A stretch of DNA of 64,000 bases, taken from positions 558,001 to 622,000 of the forward strand of contig NZ_JHBW01000087.1 in assembly GCF_001273845.1 (NCBI RefSeq), written 5' to 3'. The notes under the pieces are model-generated. The model was not told where the DNA came from, did not search any database, and worked only from the letters and a program-made list of their open reading frames with translations. Origin of the DNA: Leucobacter musarum subsp. musarum. Lineage in GTDB: Bacteria > Actinomycetota > Actinomycetes > Actinomycetales > Microbacteriaceae. Below, piece after piece: positions 11,782 through 20,306 of the stretch; the first letter of the stretch is position 1; each line of letters starts with the position of its first letter. Both the position numbers and the translations under genes were made by a program.

Positions 11782-12074
11782 CGCAGACGCCAGCAGTGTG
11801 CGTGGTAGTGCCGTCGATCGCGGACTGCCGATTCGTCGCCAAAGATATGGTCGGCGCGCCACGCCACGATATGAGCCTGGCCTGGGGGCACATCAGTGCC
11901 GCAGGACGGGCACCGATACGCTTTCTCCGCCCGATGCGACGGAATATCGCGCACGAACCATTCCGCACCGGAGCGGGATTCGCGACGCGCGCCTCCATGT
12001 GCGAGACGTGAGACATCGCTCACCGGTTGCAGAGCGGCACGCTGGTACTTATTCGGTCGACGGCTCTTCGCCAT
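11778..12074 (-). CDS. small zinc-binding protein (actinobacterial family)
   Basis: 98 residues. A basic N-terminus (SRRPNKYQR) precedes a single zinc site made from CPSCGTDVPPGQAHIVAW and a terminal HYHAHCW. Close relatives in actinobacteria are often labelled 'ATP/GTP-binding protein', but there is no P-loop here. The function is unknown; a nucleic-acid or ribosome-associated zinc ribbon is a guess. Convergent with rnhA (4-bp overlap) and 9 bp downstream of the transglycosylase-like gene. Confidence 0.75.
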   Translation of the reverse strand: MAKSRRPNKYQRAALQPVSDVSRLAHGGARRESRSGAEWFVRDIPSHRAEKAYRCPSCGTDVPPGQAHIVAWRADHIFGDESAVRDRRHYHAHCWRLR

Positions 12075-12083
12075 GGCGACCGA

Positions 12084-12749
12084 TCACCACCAGTGGTTTG
12101 CCGTCCAGAAGCTGTAGGCGGCGCTCCAGCTTCCGTACCGTCCCACCGCGTACCCGTTGGCCCAGGTGAGGTTATCGACCGGGTCGTACCCATTGCCCGG
12201 GACCTTGCTGCACGGCAACGCCTGAATGAGCCCGCACGCCCCAGAGCTCGCGTTTGTCGCGTTCGGATTCAGGCTGCTCTCGCGCTCAGCGATGTACACC
12301 ACATACGACCAGTCGGCTTCAGCGATTCCCGCTGCAGCCATCCACTCAGCCATCGACCCACCACCCGTGTACTTGGGTGGCGCACCGGCGCTCTCGGATG
12401 CCCCTAACGATTGTTCAGAACTTGCCGTTCCCGCGGCCTTCTCGGCCGCAGCCTTCTCCGCCGCTTTCGCAGCAGCCTCGGCTTCCTGCTTCTTGCGCAC
12501 TTCCTCAGGGTCGGGAAGTTCGACGACTCCGACGTTCGTGTACACGAGGTCTGCGTCAGCCGACGTATTCGGGGTGAATTCCTGATGGATCCGCTGTTGG
12601 AACGCCATCGCCTCAGCATCAGCCGGCGCGCTGGGCATCGCGAACGGAGCCACCACGGCCGCTCCCAAGAATCCGGCGACGGCGAGGCCGGCGACCGGAG
12701 CGCGCAAGCGGGTCCATCGCGAGAGGGGATTTCGGTTCAGTGCAGACAC
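12084..12749 (-). CDS. secreted lytic-transglycosylase-like protein
   Basis: 221 residues. N-terminal membrane segment/signal (about residues 15-38), an Ala/Glu/Lys-rich coiled spacer (about 75-105), then a lysozyme-like C-terminal domain: YIAERESSLNPNATN with the candidate catalytic Glu, SSGACGLIQ, and terminal GSWSAAYSFWTANHWW. This matches aggregation-promoting-factor/Rpf-like transglycosylases that cut peptidoglycan glycan chains. It starts with GTG; a TACAAT hexamer nine bases upstream suggests a very short leader. Confidence 0.82.
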   Translation of the reverse strand: MSALNRNPLSRWTRLRAPVAGLAVAGFLGAAVVAPFAMPSAPADAEAMAFQQRIHQEFTPNTSADADLVYTNVGVVELPDPEEVRKKQEAEAAAKAAEKAAAEKAAGTASSEQSLGASESAGAPPKYTGGGSMAEWMAAAGIAEADWSYVVYIAERESSLNPNATNASSGACGLIQALPCSKVPGNGYDPVDNLTWANGYAVGRYGSWSAAYSFWTANHWW

Positions 12750-12819
12750 AATATAACGATTGTATCTCAGCGAGGCCGAGCCGACAAGCGACGCTTCGGG
12801 GCTCCTGACGGCGCTCGCC

Positions 12820-13425
12820 TCATCGCGTCGCCAGGATCAGCTCGACGACACCGTCGAGCAGCGCGTCGACCTGTTCTTCGTCGTACCCGCGCCACTGAGA
12901 ATGAAATACCACATCACGAACTTCCGCCGGCTTCAGGCCGAGTTCGCGGCGCTCGAACATCTCCGAGACCCGATCGAGAAACGCATCGACCTGCGAGCGG
13001 CGGTAGCCGGTGGCGAAGAGACCACGGCGACGGAATCGCTTACCACGGGGCCGGTGGATCCGCCCCCGAACTTCGGAGAGCAGCTGGCGCGTTTCATCCC
13101 ACCAGGCGTCTTCACCTGCAGCGCGCACCCGCGCACGACGCTCGCGTTCGTAGAAGACCTCTTCGAGTCGGTCCATGGCCGCATCGACGTAGCGAGCCGC
13201 ATACCCTCCACGCTTCACCGGAAACGCCGTTCTACGAACCGATTCGGAGGTCATGGCTTCCGCGGACCCTGCCGCGGCCTCATAGGCGCTGCGTGCCGAC
13301 GAGAGGAACTGATCGACCTGTTCCTGCTGATACCCGAGCTGGGTTCCGGTGGCGAGGGGAAACGAGGTATGCACCCGTCCAGTCTGCACGGGCTCCTCGG
13401 CTGATCCCTGTGAACGACGGGCCAT
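12820..13425 (-). CDS. protein with four DivIVA-type motifs
   Basis: 201 residues carrying four copies of the short DivIVA N-terminal signature (glycine-tyrosine, four residues, Val-Asp): GYQQEQVDQFL, GYAARYVDAAM, GYRRSQVDAFL and GYDEEQVDALL. They are separated by charged helices. The full coiled-coil part of a true DivIVA is missing. ATG at 13425 shares one base with the cdsA stop (TGATG), so translation is coupled to phospholipid synthesis. A membrane-associated adaptor at poles or septum is plausible but unproven. Confidence 0.78.
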   Translation of the reverse strand: MARRSQGSAEEPVQTGRVHTSFPLATGTQLGYQQEQVDQFLSSARSAYEAAAGSAEAMTSESVRRTAFPVKRGGYAARYVDAAMDRLEEVFYERERRARVRAAGEDAWWDETRQLLSEVRGRIHRPRGKRFRRRGLFATGYRRSQVDAFLDRVSEMFERRELGLKPAEVRDVVFHSQWRGYDEEQVDALLDGVVELILATR

Positions 13426-14342
13426 CAGACCACCCCCAACATGAGCGCGACACCGTAGACGCCGACGGCAGAGGGCAGCAGTGAATCCAGGCGATCCAAG
13501 AAACCACCGTGGCCCGGAATCCAAGAACTCATGTCTTTCACACCCAGGTTTCGTTTGATCAGCGACTCGGTCAGGTCACCGCCGGTGGCCGTGAAGAGCA
13601 CCACCACGCCGATGATAACGCCGACCCACCAGGGTTGGTGCAACGCGAACACGGAGACCAGCACACCGGTTCCCGCAGCGACCACTGCGGCTCCAGCAAA
13701 CCCCTCCCAGGTCTTGTTCGGGCTGATGCGCGGCGTCATCTTATGCTTTCCGAACGACACCCCGGCGGCATAAGCGCCGACGTCGACCGATACGACGACC
13801 AGCACGAGCGCGAACACCCACCATTCGCCGTGTTCCGCAGCGACCAGCAGCACCGCAAACGAGGCGAGAAACGCCACGTAGACGATCGTGAAGAGCCCCG
13901 AGAACACATCGCGAACGACCGTCTTCGGAGGCGCCTCCCACGCCGGCACCAATCCTTCGATCAGTCGCCAGACGATGAGCACGACCGACCCGGCGAACAA
14001 GCCGAGCAGCATGCCTTGGGCCCCCCAGAACGCCGCGCCGCCGACGACGACGAGCCCGCCGACGACCACCCCGATGCGCGACACGCGCCGGCCCGCGACC
14101 CGAAACGCCGAAGCGAGTTCTACGAGTGCGATGGCGACCAGGGCAGCGACCAGCACGATGAATATCTGCTTGACCAGAAGCAGGCTCGCCAGGAAGATGC
14201 CGCCGAAGACCACACCCGACCCGATGGCGAAGACGAGATTGCGGCCCGCGCGCGCCTCAATGCGCGCGTTGGTCGCTTCGAGCTGCGCACGCGTCGATTC
14301 GATCGCCGTGCGCAGCTCGTCTCGCTTCTCCGAGCCGGCCAT
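13425..14342 (-). CDS. cdsA: phosphatidate cytidylyltransferase CdsA
   Basis: Makes CDP-diacylglycerol from phosphatidate and CTP, the branch point of phospholipid synthesis. 305 residues. A cytoplasmic coiled N-terminus (about 40 residues) is followed by multiple membrane helices. The family signature is clear: SPNKTWEG, GDLTESLIKR and the metal-binding PGHGGFLDRLDS near the C-terminus. Six bp follow frr, and one base overlaps the DivIVA-motif gene. Confidence 0.93.
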   Translation of the reverse strand: MAGSEKRDELRTAIESTRAQLEATNARIEARAGRNLVFAIGSGVVFGGIFLASLLLVKQIFIVLVAALVAIALVELASAFRVAGRRVSRIGVVVGGLVVVGGAAFWGAQGMLLGLFAGSVVLIVWRLIEGLVPAWEAPPKTVVRDVFSGLFTIVYVAFLASFAVLLVAAEHGEWWVFALVLVVVSVDVGAYAAGVSFGKHKMTPRISPNKTWEGFAGAAVVAAGTGVLVSVFALHQPWWVGVIIGVVVLFTATGGDLTESLIKRNLGVKDMSSWIPGHGGFLDRLDSLLPSAVGVYGVALMLGVV

Positions 14343-14348
14343 GCGCGA

Positions 14349-14903
14349 TCAGACCTCCAGCAGCTCGGCCTCTTTGCGCTTGAGCGCATCATCGATCTGG
14401 TCGATGAACTGCTTCGTCACGGCCTCGAGCTCCTTCTCGGCACGCGAGATCTCGTCTTCACCGACCTCGCTCTTGAGCGCGTCGAAATCATCCTTGCCCG
14501 AGCGACGCACGTTGCGGATCGCCACACGAGCGTCTTCCGCCTTGCCCTTCACGATCTTCACGAACTCCTTGCGGCGTTCCGCGGTGAGTTCGGGCAGCGA
14601 CACACGGATCACCGTGCCGTCGTTCGACGGATTCGCTCCAAGGTTCGGCATGTCACGGATAGCCTGCTCGATGTCTTTGAGAGCGCCCTTGTCGTACGGG
14701 GTGATCAGCAGGCTGCGCGCATCCTGATTCTGCACTGATGCCAGCTGTGGCAGCGGCGTCGGCGTGCCGTAGTAATTGACCTGCAGGTTCTGCAACAGCG
14801 AAGGGTTCGCACGGCCGGTACGAACCGTAGCGAAGCTCTCCTTCGCGGCTTCGACCGCACGGGTCATGCGCTCCTTGACGTCGGCGAAGACTTCATCGAT
14901 CAC
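14349..14903 (-). CDS. frr: ribosome recycling factor
   Basis: Splits post-termination ribosomes with EF-G. 184 residues, the normal length, with family motifs [18 protein letters not shown], and C-terminal [21 protein letters not shown] start at 14903 with AAGGAG upstream. Lies between pyrH and cdsA in the usual bacterial order. Confidence 0.96.
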   Translation of the reverse strand: MIDEVFADVKERMTRAVEAAKESFATVRTGRANPSLLQNLQVNYYGTPTPLPQLASVQNQDARSLLITPYDKGALKDIEQAIRDMPNLGANPSNDGTVIRVSLPELTAERRKEFVKIVKGKAEDARVAIRNVRRSGKDDFDALKSEVGEDEISRAEKELEAVTKQFIDQIDDALKRKEAELLEV

Positions 14904-14980
14904 GGTGTACTCCTTAGTGATTTCGCTCGTTGTTCCAGCTTAGTGGGCACGACTCTACGGCCTGCCCGGTCGCTCGCAGG

Positions 14981-15700
14981 TCAGGCGTGAACGAGCGTGC
15001 CGAGGGTCTCACCGCGAACTGCAGCGGTGACGTTACCGGCGGGCTCCATACCGAAGACGCGCATGGGCATGCCGTTGTCCATGCAGAGACTGAACGAGGT
15101 CGAGTCGACAACCTTCAGCCCGCGCACGAGTGCATCGTTGTACGTGATCTTCTCGATGAGGGTGGCTTCAGGGTCGTGACGGGGATCAGCGGTGTACACC
15201 CCGTCGACGCCGTTCTTCGCGACGAGCACCTCGTCGGCTTCGATCTCGAGTGCGCGCTGCGCAGCTACCGTATCCGTCGAGAAGTACGGCAGGCCCGCAC
15301 CCGCGCCGAAGATGACGACGCGTCCCTTCTCGAGGTGGCGCACAGCGCGAAGCGGAATGTACGTTTCTGCGACCTGCGTCATGGTGATCGCGGACTGCAC
15401 GCGGGTTTCGACACCCGCCTGCTCCAGGAAGTCTTGGAGCGCCAGCGCGTTCATAACCGTGCCGAGCATGCCCATGTAGTCGGCACGAGCACGATCCATG
15501 CCGCGCTGCGAGAGCTCCGCGCCCCGGAAGAAGTTTCCGCCGCCCACGACGACGGCGACCTCGGCATCGTTCAATGCTGCGGCGATCTCACGTGCGATCT
15601 GACTGACGACGTCGGGATTCACTCCCAACGTGCCCCCACCGAAGGCTTCTCCCGAGAGCTTGAGCAGGACTCGGCGCTTGCGATCGGCGGTCTTCGTCAT
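14981..15700 (-). CDS. pyrH: uridylate kinase
   Basis: Phosphorylates UMP to UDP for pyrimidine nucleotides. 239 residues of the amino-acid-kinase fold: [11 protein letters not shown] at the N-terminus, [10 protein letters not shown], the Asp-containing [12 protein letters not shown], and [13 protein letters not shown] at 15700 has AAGGAG upstream; the extension back to 15787 has none. A strong terminator separates it from tsf. Confidence 0.96.
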   Translation of the reverse strand: MTKTADRKRRVLLKLSGEAFGGGTLGVNPDVVSQIAREIAAALNDAEVAVVVGGGNFFRGAELSQRGMDRARADYMGMLGTVMNALALQDFLEQAGVETRVQSAITMTQVAETYIPLRAVRHLEKGRVVIFGAGAGLPYFSTDTVAAQRALEIEADEVLVAKNGVDGVYTADPRHDPEATLIEKITYNDALVRGLKVVDSTSFSLCMDNGMPMRVFGMEPAGNVTAAVRGETLGTLVHA

Positions 15701-15784
15701 GTGGGGTTCTCCTTGAGTCGATCTCTGCGGCGCGGGCGCCGGTGGGCCCCGTATGTACCCGAGGCCATAATAGTGCGGACACAG

Positions 15785-15819
15785 CACGGGACCCGGGCCA
15801 TTCGGCCCGGGTCCCGGTG
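15785..15819 (-). terminator. terminator after rpsB-tsf
   Basis: A 13-bp perfect GC stem (GGGACCCGGGCC and its complement) with a four-base loop ATTC, directly after the tsf stop. It closes the rpsB-tsf unit and separates it from pyrH-frr-cdsA. Confidence 0.8.
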
Positions 15820-15826
15820 TCAGTGG

Positions 15827-16657
15827 CTAGGCGCCGACCTTGCTGCGAGCGAAGCCGGTCACGGTGATGCCAGCGGCTTCAGCGACCTTCTTGACCTCGC
15901 GCTTGTCTGCGTCGAGAGCGTGAACCTGCTCGTTGAGCGCGACCTGCTTGAAGTACGCGGTCAGACGACCCTCAACGATCTTGGGCAGTGCCGCTTCGGG
16001 CTTGCCCTCGTTCTTTGAGATCTCGGTGACGATTGCACGCTCCTTCTCGACGTCTGCCTCGGGCACGTCTTCGCGGTTCAGGTACACCGGATCCGCGAAC
16101 GAGATGTGACGGGCGATGCTGAGGGCAGCTTCGGCGTCGTCACCCTCGTAGCCCACGACCACGCCGATCTGCGGCGGCAGATCCTTCGAGGTCTGGTGCA
16201 GGTAGACCGAGGTCGCGGGGGCCTCGACGCGCGAGACCTTCCGGATCTCGATGCGCTCGCCGATGATGGCGGCCTCATCGGTGACGACGTCAGCGACGGT
16301 CTTGCCGTCGAGGGGGGCCGCGAGGGCCTCCTCAACGGTGCCTGCCTGCGCCGCGACGATAGCGTCGAGCACGCGATCGGCGAGGGCGATGAACTTCTCG
16401 TTCTTCGCGACGAAGTCGGTCTCGCAAGCGAGCTCGATCATCGTGGCAGAACCCTCGGTCTGACGCACGGCAACCAGACCCTCGGTCGCCTCGCGGTCGC
16501 CGCGCTTCGCGACGCCCTTCAGACCCTTGAGACGCAGAATCTCAATGGCCTTCTCGATGTCGCCCTCAGCCTCGACGAGTGCGTTCTTGCTGTCGAGCAT
16601 GCCGGCGCCGAGGCGTTCGCGCAGCTCCTTCACAGCGGCCATGCTTACTGCAGCCAT
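15827..16657 (-). CDS. tsf: elongation factor Ts
   Basis: Nucleotide exchange factor for EF-Tu. 276 residues. The N-terminal UBA-like region contains ELRERLGAGMLDSKNAL; the EF-Tu contact motif CETDFVAKNEKF and the C-terminal dimer/core region are present. ATG at 16657 has GGAG upstream; a second in-frame ATG five codons on (MAAVSMAAVKEL) could also serve. Lies 40 bp after rpsB, as usual. Confidence 0.96.
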   Translation of the reverse strand: MAAVSMAAVKELRERLGAGMLDSKNALVEAEGDIEKAIEILRLKGLKGVAKRGDREATEGLVAVRQTEGSATMIELACETDFVAKNEKFIALADRVLDAIVAAQAGTVEEALAAPLDGKTVADVVTDEAAIIGERIEIRKVSRVEAPATSVYLHQTSKDLPPQIGVVVGYEGDDAEAALSIARHISFADPVYLNREDVPEADVEKERAIVTEISKNEGKPEAALPKIVEGRLTAYFKQVALNEQVHALDADKREVKKVAEAAGITVTGFARSKVGA

Positions 16658-16697
16658 GTGTGACTCCTTCAGTGGTCGTTCGGTGAACGGTCAGAGA

Positions 16698-17567
16698 TTA
16701 TTCGGCGGCCGGGGTCTCGGCAGCGGCCTCGGCCGGAGCCTCTTCCGCAGCGGGAGCCTCAGCAGCGGGTGCCTCTTCGGCGGGAGCCTCGGCAGCGGCC
16801 GGAGCGTCAGCGTTCAGCAACTCGACCTCCCACTCGGCGAGCGGCTCAGCGGCCTGCTCAGCACCTTCAGCGGGCTTCTGGTGGCGCTCCATGAGGCCCT
16901 CGGCAGCAGCATCGGCGATCACACGGGTGAGCAGCGCGACCGAGCGGATCGCGTCGTCGTTGCCCGGAATCGGGTAGGTGACCTCGTCGGGGTCGCAGTT
17001 GGTGTCGAGGATCGCGATCACGGGGATGCCGAGCTTCTTCGCCTCGTCGATTGCGAGGTGCTCCTTCTTGGTGTCGACCACCCAGAGCGCCGAAGGGGTC
17101 TTGCCCATGTTGCGGATGCCGCCGAGCGACTTCTGCAGCTTCTCGAGCTCGCGCTTCTTGAGGAGGAGCTCCTTCTTCGTGAAGCCGCTGGTGGTGCCTT
17201 CGAAGTCGAGCTGTTCGAGCTCCTTCATGCGCTCCAGACGACCGGTGACGGTCTGGAAGTTCGTGAGGAGGCCGCCGAGCCAGCGCTGGTTCACGTAGGG
17301 CTGGTTCACGCGGGTAGCCTGCTCGGAGATGGCCTCCTGAGCCTGCTTCTTCGTGCCGACGAAGAGGATGTTGCCGCCACGGGCAACGGTCTGCTTCACG
17401 AAGTCGTATGCGGCGTCGATGTAGCCGAGCGACTGCTGCAGATCGATGATGTAGATGCCTGAGCGCTCGGTGAAGATGAAGCGCTTCATCTTCGGGTTCC
17501 AGCGACGAGTCTGGTGTCCGAAGTGGACGCCGCTGTCGAGCAGCTGGCGCATGGTAACGACGGCCAT
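16698..17567 (-). CDS. rpsB: 30S ribosomal protein S2
   Basis: 289 residues. Starts [18 protein letters not shown]; family motifs [28 protein letters not shown] and [12 protein letters not shown] are intact. The last 45 or so residues are a low-complexity Ala/Glu/Pro tail, common in actinobacteria. ATG at 17567 has AGGAGG upstream; the open frame to 17768 is not part of the protein. Confidence 0.97.
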   Translation of the reverse strand: MAVVTMRQLLDSGVHFGHQTRRWNPKMKRFIFTERSGIYIIDLQQSLGYIDAAYDFVKQTVARGGNILFVGTKKQAQEAISEQATRVNQPYVNQRWLGGLLTNFQTVTGRLERMKELEQLDFEGTTSGFTKKELLLKKRELEKLQKSLGGIRNMGKTPSALWVVDTKKEHLAIDEAKKLGIPVIAILDTNCDPDEVTYPIPGNDDAIRSVALLTRVIADAAAEGLMERHQKPAEGAEQAAEPLAEWEVELLNADAPAAAEAPAEEAPAAEAPAAEEAPAEAAAETPAAE

Positions 17568-17872
17568 TGCCGTCCTCCTGTTCTGGGCGCCCATATGGAC
17601 GCACCGATTGCGGTTATCATCGGCCGCGGAATGCGGCCCGATCCTGGTGCCCTCGGGATCCGCCGCCCCACTCGTGATGAGCAAGGACCGGTGACGTCTC
17701 TCCGATGCGTGGGCACGCGAAGTCACCTCATACAAGGTGCTGAACCAGCATACACCAGCCCAAGCCATCCATCACTCGTCCTCACCCCGGCGATTCTGGG
17801 CACAATCACGATCGCTCCACAATTCCTGCGCGGACACCCACCGCACGTCTCGCGCCCCGACAGGCTGTCGTC
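17568..17872 (-). other. rpsB leader and divergent promoter region (no gene)
   Basis: 305 bp between divergent rpsB and the M23 gene; no credible coding frame. It should hold the rpsB promoter and a long 5' leader. A hairpin (ATCGGCCGC against GCGGCCCGAT, one bulge, loop GGAAT) lies at about 17618-17641. It is a candidate S2 autoregulatory structure, but I could not match it to a known leader. TATGCT and TATGAG hexamers further upstream on the minus strand are possible -10 elements. Confidence 0.4.
17861..17866 (+). promoter_or_regulatory. -10 element of the M23-like gene, leaderless spacing
   Basis: CAGGCT, six bases, then ATG at 17873. No Shine-Dalgarno sequence in the gap. Confidence 0.4.
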
Positions 17873-18409
17873 ATGACACCTCCGGCACGCGCGCATCGGC
17901 CTGCCCTGGCAGCCCGCCTCATCATGTGCACTGTAATGATCAGCGTCACCGCATACTCAGCAGCGGGCGCATCGACGTCCGCGAACGGCGCACCTGCAGA
18001 GAGCGCGGTGCCGCGCTGGATCCCTCCGCTCGGTATTCCGCTCGAGATATCGGAGCCGTTCCGCGCACCGGAGCACGACTACGGACCGGGGCACCGCGGC
18101 GTCGACCTCAGCGCGCGTCCGGGATCGGAGGTCAGGGCACCCGCGCCCGGAACCGTCACATATGCAGGAACCGTGGTCGATCGGGGTGTCGTCACCATCC
18201 GGGTGGATCACTCCACGCTGTACTCCATCGAGCCGATCGCCGCTGCCCTCAGCGTCGGCGACACCGTCGGTCTCGGTGCGCTCCTCGGCACCGTGAGCGA
18301 AGGCGGGCACTGCAATGCGGAGTGCGTGCATCTCGGGGTCAGAGTCGACGACATATACGTCGACCCTGCCAGATACTTCTTCGATCGCCCCGTACTGCTC
18401 CCCTGGTGA
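17873..18409 (+). CDS. M23-family (LytM-like) peptidase domain protein, altered active site
   Basis: 178 residues. A signal peptide with a basic n-region ends near residue 35. The rest is a single LytM/M23 beta domain that would act on peptidoglycan peptides outside the membrane. The first zinc motif is intact (His74 and Asp78 in HRGVD). At the second, canonical HxH, the sequence reads Cys151-Val-His153 (ECVHLGVR), so the first His of the pair is a Cys. It may bind zinc differently or be an inactive regulator of amidases. Divergent from rpsB. Confidence 0.85.
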   Translation: MTPPARAHRPALAARLIMCTVMISVTAYSAAGASTSANGAPAESAVPRWIPPLGIPLEISEPFRAPEHDYGPGHRGVDLSARPGSEVRAPAPGTVTYAGTVVDRGVVTIRVDHSTLYSIEPIAAALSVGDTVGLGALLGTVSEGGHCNAECVHLGVRVDDIYVDPARYFFDRPVLLPW

Positions 18410-18417
18410 TCGCCAAC

Positions 18418-19371
18418 TTAGGCGCGCGGATGCGCCTGCCGGTAGGTCTGGGCGAGCCGCTCGGTCGACACATGCGTATAGACCTGAGTGCTCGCGAGAC
18501 TGGAGTGCCCGAGCATCTCCTGCACCACGCGCAGGTCGGCTCCACCGTTCAGAAGATGCGTGGCCGCCGAGTGCCGCAGCGTGTGCGGACCGCGCGGACC
18601 GCTTCCGGGCTCCGACTCGAGCTCCCGGGCAACCATGCGGTACACCGAGTTGCCCGACATCGCGGCCCCCCGGTTCCCGAGGAAGACCGCGTTAGAAATC
18701 GAGCGCATTGAGGCCGCGGCATCACCACTCACCGCAGCGCGAGAGGCGAGCTGGGGTCGCCCGGTGCGGAGGTAGACGTCGAGCGCCCGAGCCGCGGGCG
18801 CCCCGAACGGCACCACGCGCTCCTTGTTGCCCTTGCCGATGACCCGCACCGTTCGCTCACGCAGATCGACGCCATCGAGCACGAGCGCGCACAGTTCGGA
18901 GACCCGCAGTGCAGAGGCGTAGAGCAGCTCCAGTACGGCGAGATCGCGCATCGCTTCAGGATGCTCCGCATCGCTCCGATGCGCGACACGGTCGATGAGC
19001 CGCTCCACGCGTTCGTCAGTCAGCACCCGCGGAAGATTTCTCGGCGCTTTCGGAGCCCGGAGTCGCGAAGCCGGATTGCCCGGAACCAAGCGCGCACGCT
19101 CGAGCCAGGTGCCGAACGATTTCAGCGTCGCTACGTTTCTCGCCAGAGTCGCCGACGCGAGCCCCCTCTGCTGGCGATCCCACAGCCAGGCGCGCATCAG
19201 CTCGATATCGCACTCCGAAAGCGTGCTCGCATGGTGCGCGTCGGCGAAGGCCACGAACGCGTCGAGATCACGTCGGTACGCACGAATCGTGTGCTCCGAG
19301 TAGCCGTATTCGAGGCGCACGGCATCGAGAAAGCCCCCGACAGCGGCGGCAATCGATTCAGACGCGCTCAT
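18418..19371 (-). CDS. tyrosine recombinase XerC-like
   Basis: 317 residues: SAM-like N-terminal core-binding domain, then the catalytic domain. All catalytic residues are present: Arg156 (ALRVSEL), Lys180 (GKGNKER), His263 and Arg266 ([12 protein letters not shown]), His289 (LGHSS) and Tyr298 (TQVYTH). These resolve chromosome dimers at dif together with XerD. The location beside rpsB and an M23 gene is the usual actinobacterial xerC position. The start is uncertain: ATG 19371 (GAG nine bp upstream) or ATG 19377. Confidence 0.88.
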   Translation of the reverse strand: MSASESIAAAVGGFLDAVRLEYGYSEHTIRAYRRDLDAFVAFADAHHASTLSECDIELMRAWLWDRQQRGLASATLARNVATLKSFGTWLERARLVPGNPASRLRAPKAPRNLPRVLTDERVERLIDRVAHRSDAEHPEAMRDLAVLELLYASALRVSELCALVLDGVDLRERTVRVIGKGNKERVVPFGAPAARALDVYLRTGRPQLASRAAVSGDAAASMRSISNAVFLGNRGAAMSGNSVYRMVARELESEPGSGPRGPHTLRHSAATHLLNGGADLRVVQEMLGHSSLASTQVYTHVSTERLAQTYRQAHPRA

Positions 19372-19553
19372 ATCCATATTCTCGCGCCAAGCGACGCCCG
19401 AGTGCGAACATCCCACGAAACCCCTCTGCCCGATCGGAGCGAAAGATTCCGAATGGGGAAATATTCCGCAGCCCTGCGTCGTTGCATATATGCGCGGGCA
19501 TATAACCCGTCGATGCGGAATCGCACCGAAGCAGACAGGAAAGCAGGGCGTAC

Positions 19554-20306
19554 ATGTCGAAGTTCGAGAATCGGGTAGCGATCGTCACCGGTGGCGGCAG
19601 CGGAATCGGTGCAGAGATCTCTCGCGAGCTCGCTCGTGAAGGCGCTTCCGTGGTGGTCACCGATATCAAGCTCGAGTCCGCTCAGACGGTCGTCAATGAG
19701 ATCGTCGCGGCAGGCGGCACGGCCGCGGCCTTCGCCCAGAACACTGCCAAGTGGGAAGACTCAGAGGCGGCGGTCCGATTCGCTCAAGAGACGTACGGCG
19801 CATTGCACCTTGCCGTCAACAACGCCGGCATCGGCGCGGCTCCCGCGAACATCGGCGAGTACGACATCGACGCCTGGGATCGAGTACGCGCGGTCGACCT
19901 CGATGGAGTCTTCTACGGCCTGCGGTTCCAGTTGCCGGCGATCGTCGCGGCGGGTGGAGGCGCTGTGGTGAACATGGCATCCGTGCTGGGGTCGGTCGGC
20001 ATCGCTCAAAATGCGGCGTATGTCGCCAGCAAGCACGCACTCATCGGCCTCACCAAGGTGGCGGCGCTGGAGTACTCCGAGCAGGGTGTGCGCACGAACG
20101 CCGTCGGCCCCGGGTTCATCGATACGCCGCTGGTGCGCGCATCGCTCTCCCCCGAAGCCCTCACCGCACTCGAGGCGGAGCACGCCACGAAGCGACTCGG
20201 AACCGACCGCGAGGTCGCCGCGTTGACCCTGTTCCTGCTGAGCGACGATGCGTCGTTCATCTCAGGCAGCTACCACCTCGTCGACGGTGGCTACTCCGCT
20301 CACTGA
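19554..20306 (+). CDS. short-chain dehydrogenase/reductase
   Basis: 250 residues, classical SDR. NAD(P)-binding [14 protein letters not shown] at the end of beta4, catalytic Ser in [10 protein letters not shown] and the YVASK dyad are present. The Asp in VVTDIK after beta2 suggests NAD(H) preference. The substrate is unknown. The upstream DNA has a TATAAC -10 candidate at 19501-19506. The last 7 bp overlap the convergent PAS-GGDEF-EAL gene. Confidence 0.85.
   Translation: MSKFENRVAIVTGGGSGIGAEISRELAREGASVVVTDIKLESAQTVVNEIVAAGGTAAAFAQNTAKWEDSEAAVRFAQETYGALHLAVNNAGIGAAPANIGEYDIDAWDRVRAVDLDGVFYGLRFQLPAIVAAGGGAVVNMASVLGSVGIAQNAAYVASKHALIGLTKVAALEYSEQGVRTNAVGPGFIDTPLVRASLSPEALTALEAEHATKRLGTDREVAALTLFLLSDDASFISGSYHLVDGGYSAH

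Noticed and set aside
11633-12016. 127-residue frame near rnhA 3' end
   Set aside because: Shadow of the 98-residue zinc protein and rnhA; no motif.
18418-19371. Integrase of a mobile element
   Set aside because: Xer-type motifs, chromosomal core neighbours, no attachment repeats or cargo.
19484-19493. Palindrome GCATATATGC upstream of the SDR gene as a regulator operator
   Set aside because: Only 10 bp and overlapping a plausible -10 region; too short to support an operator.
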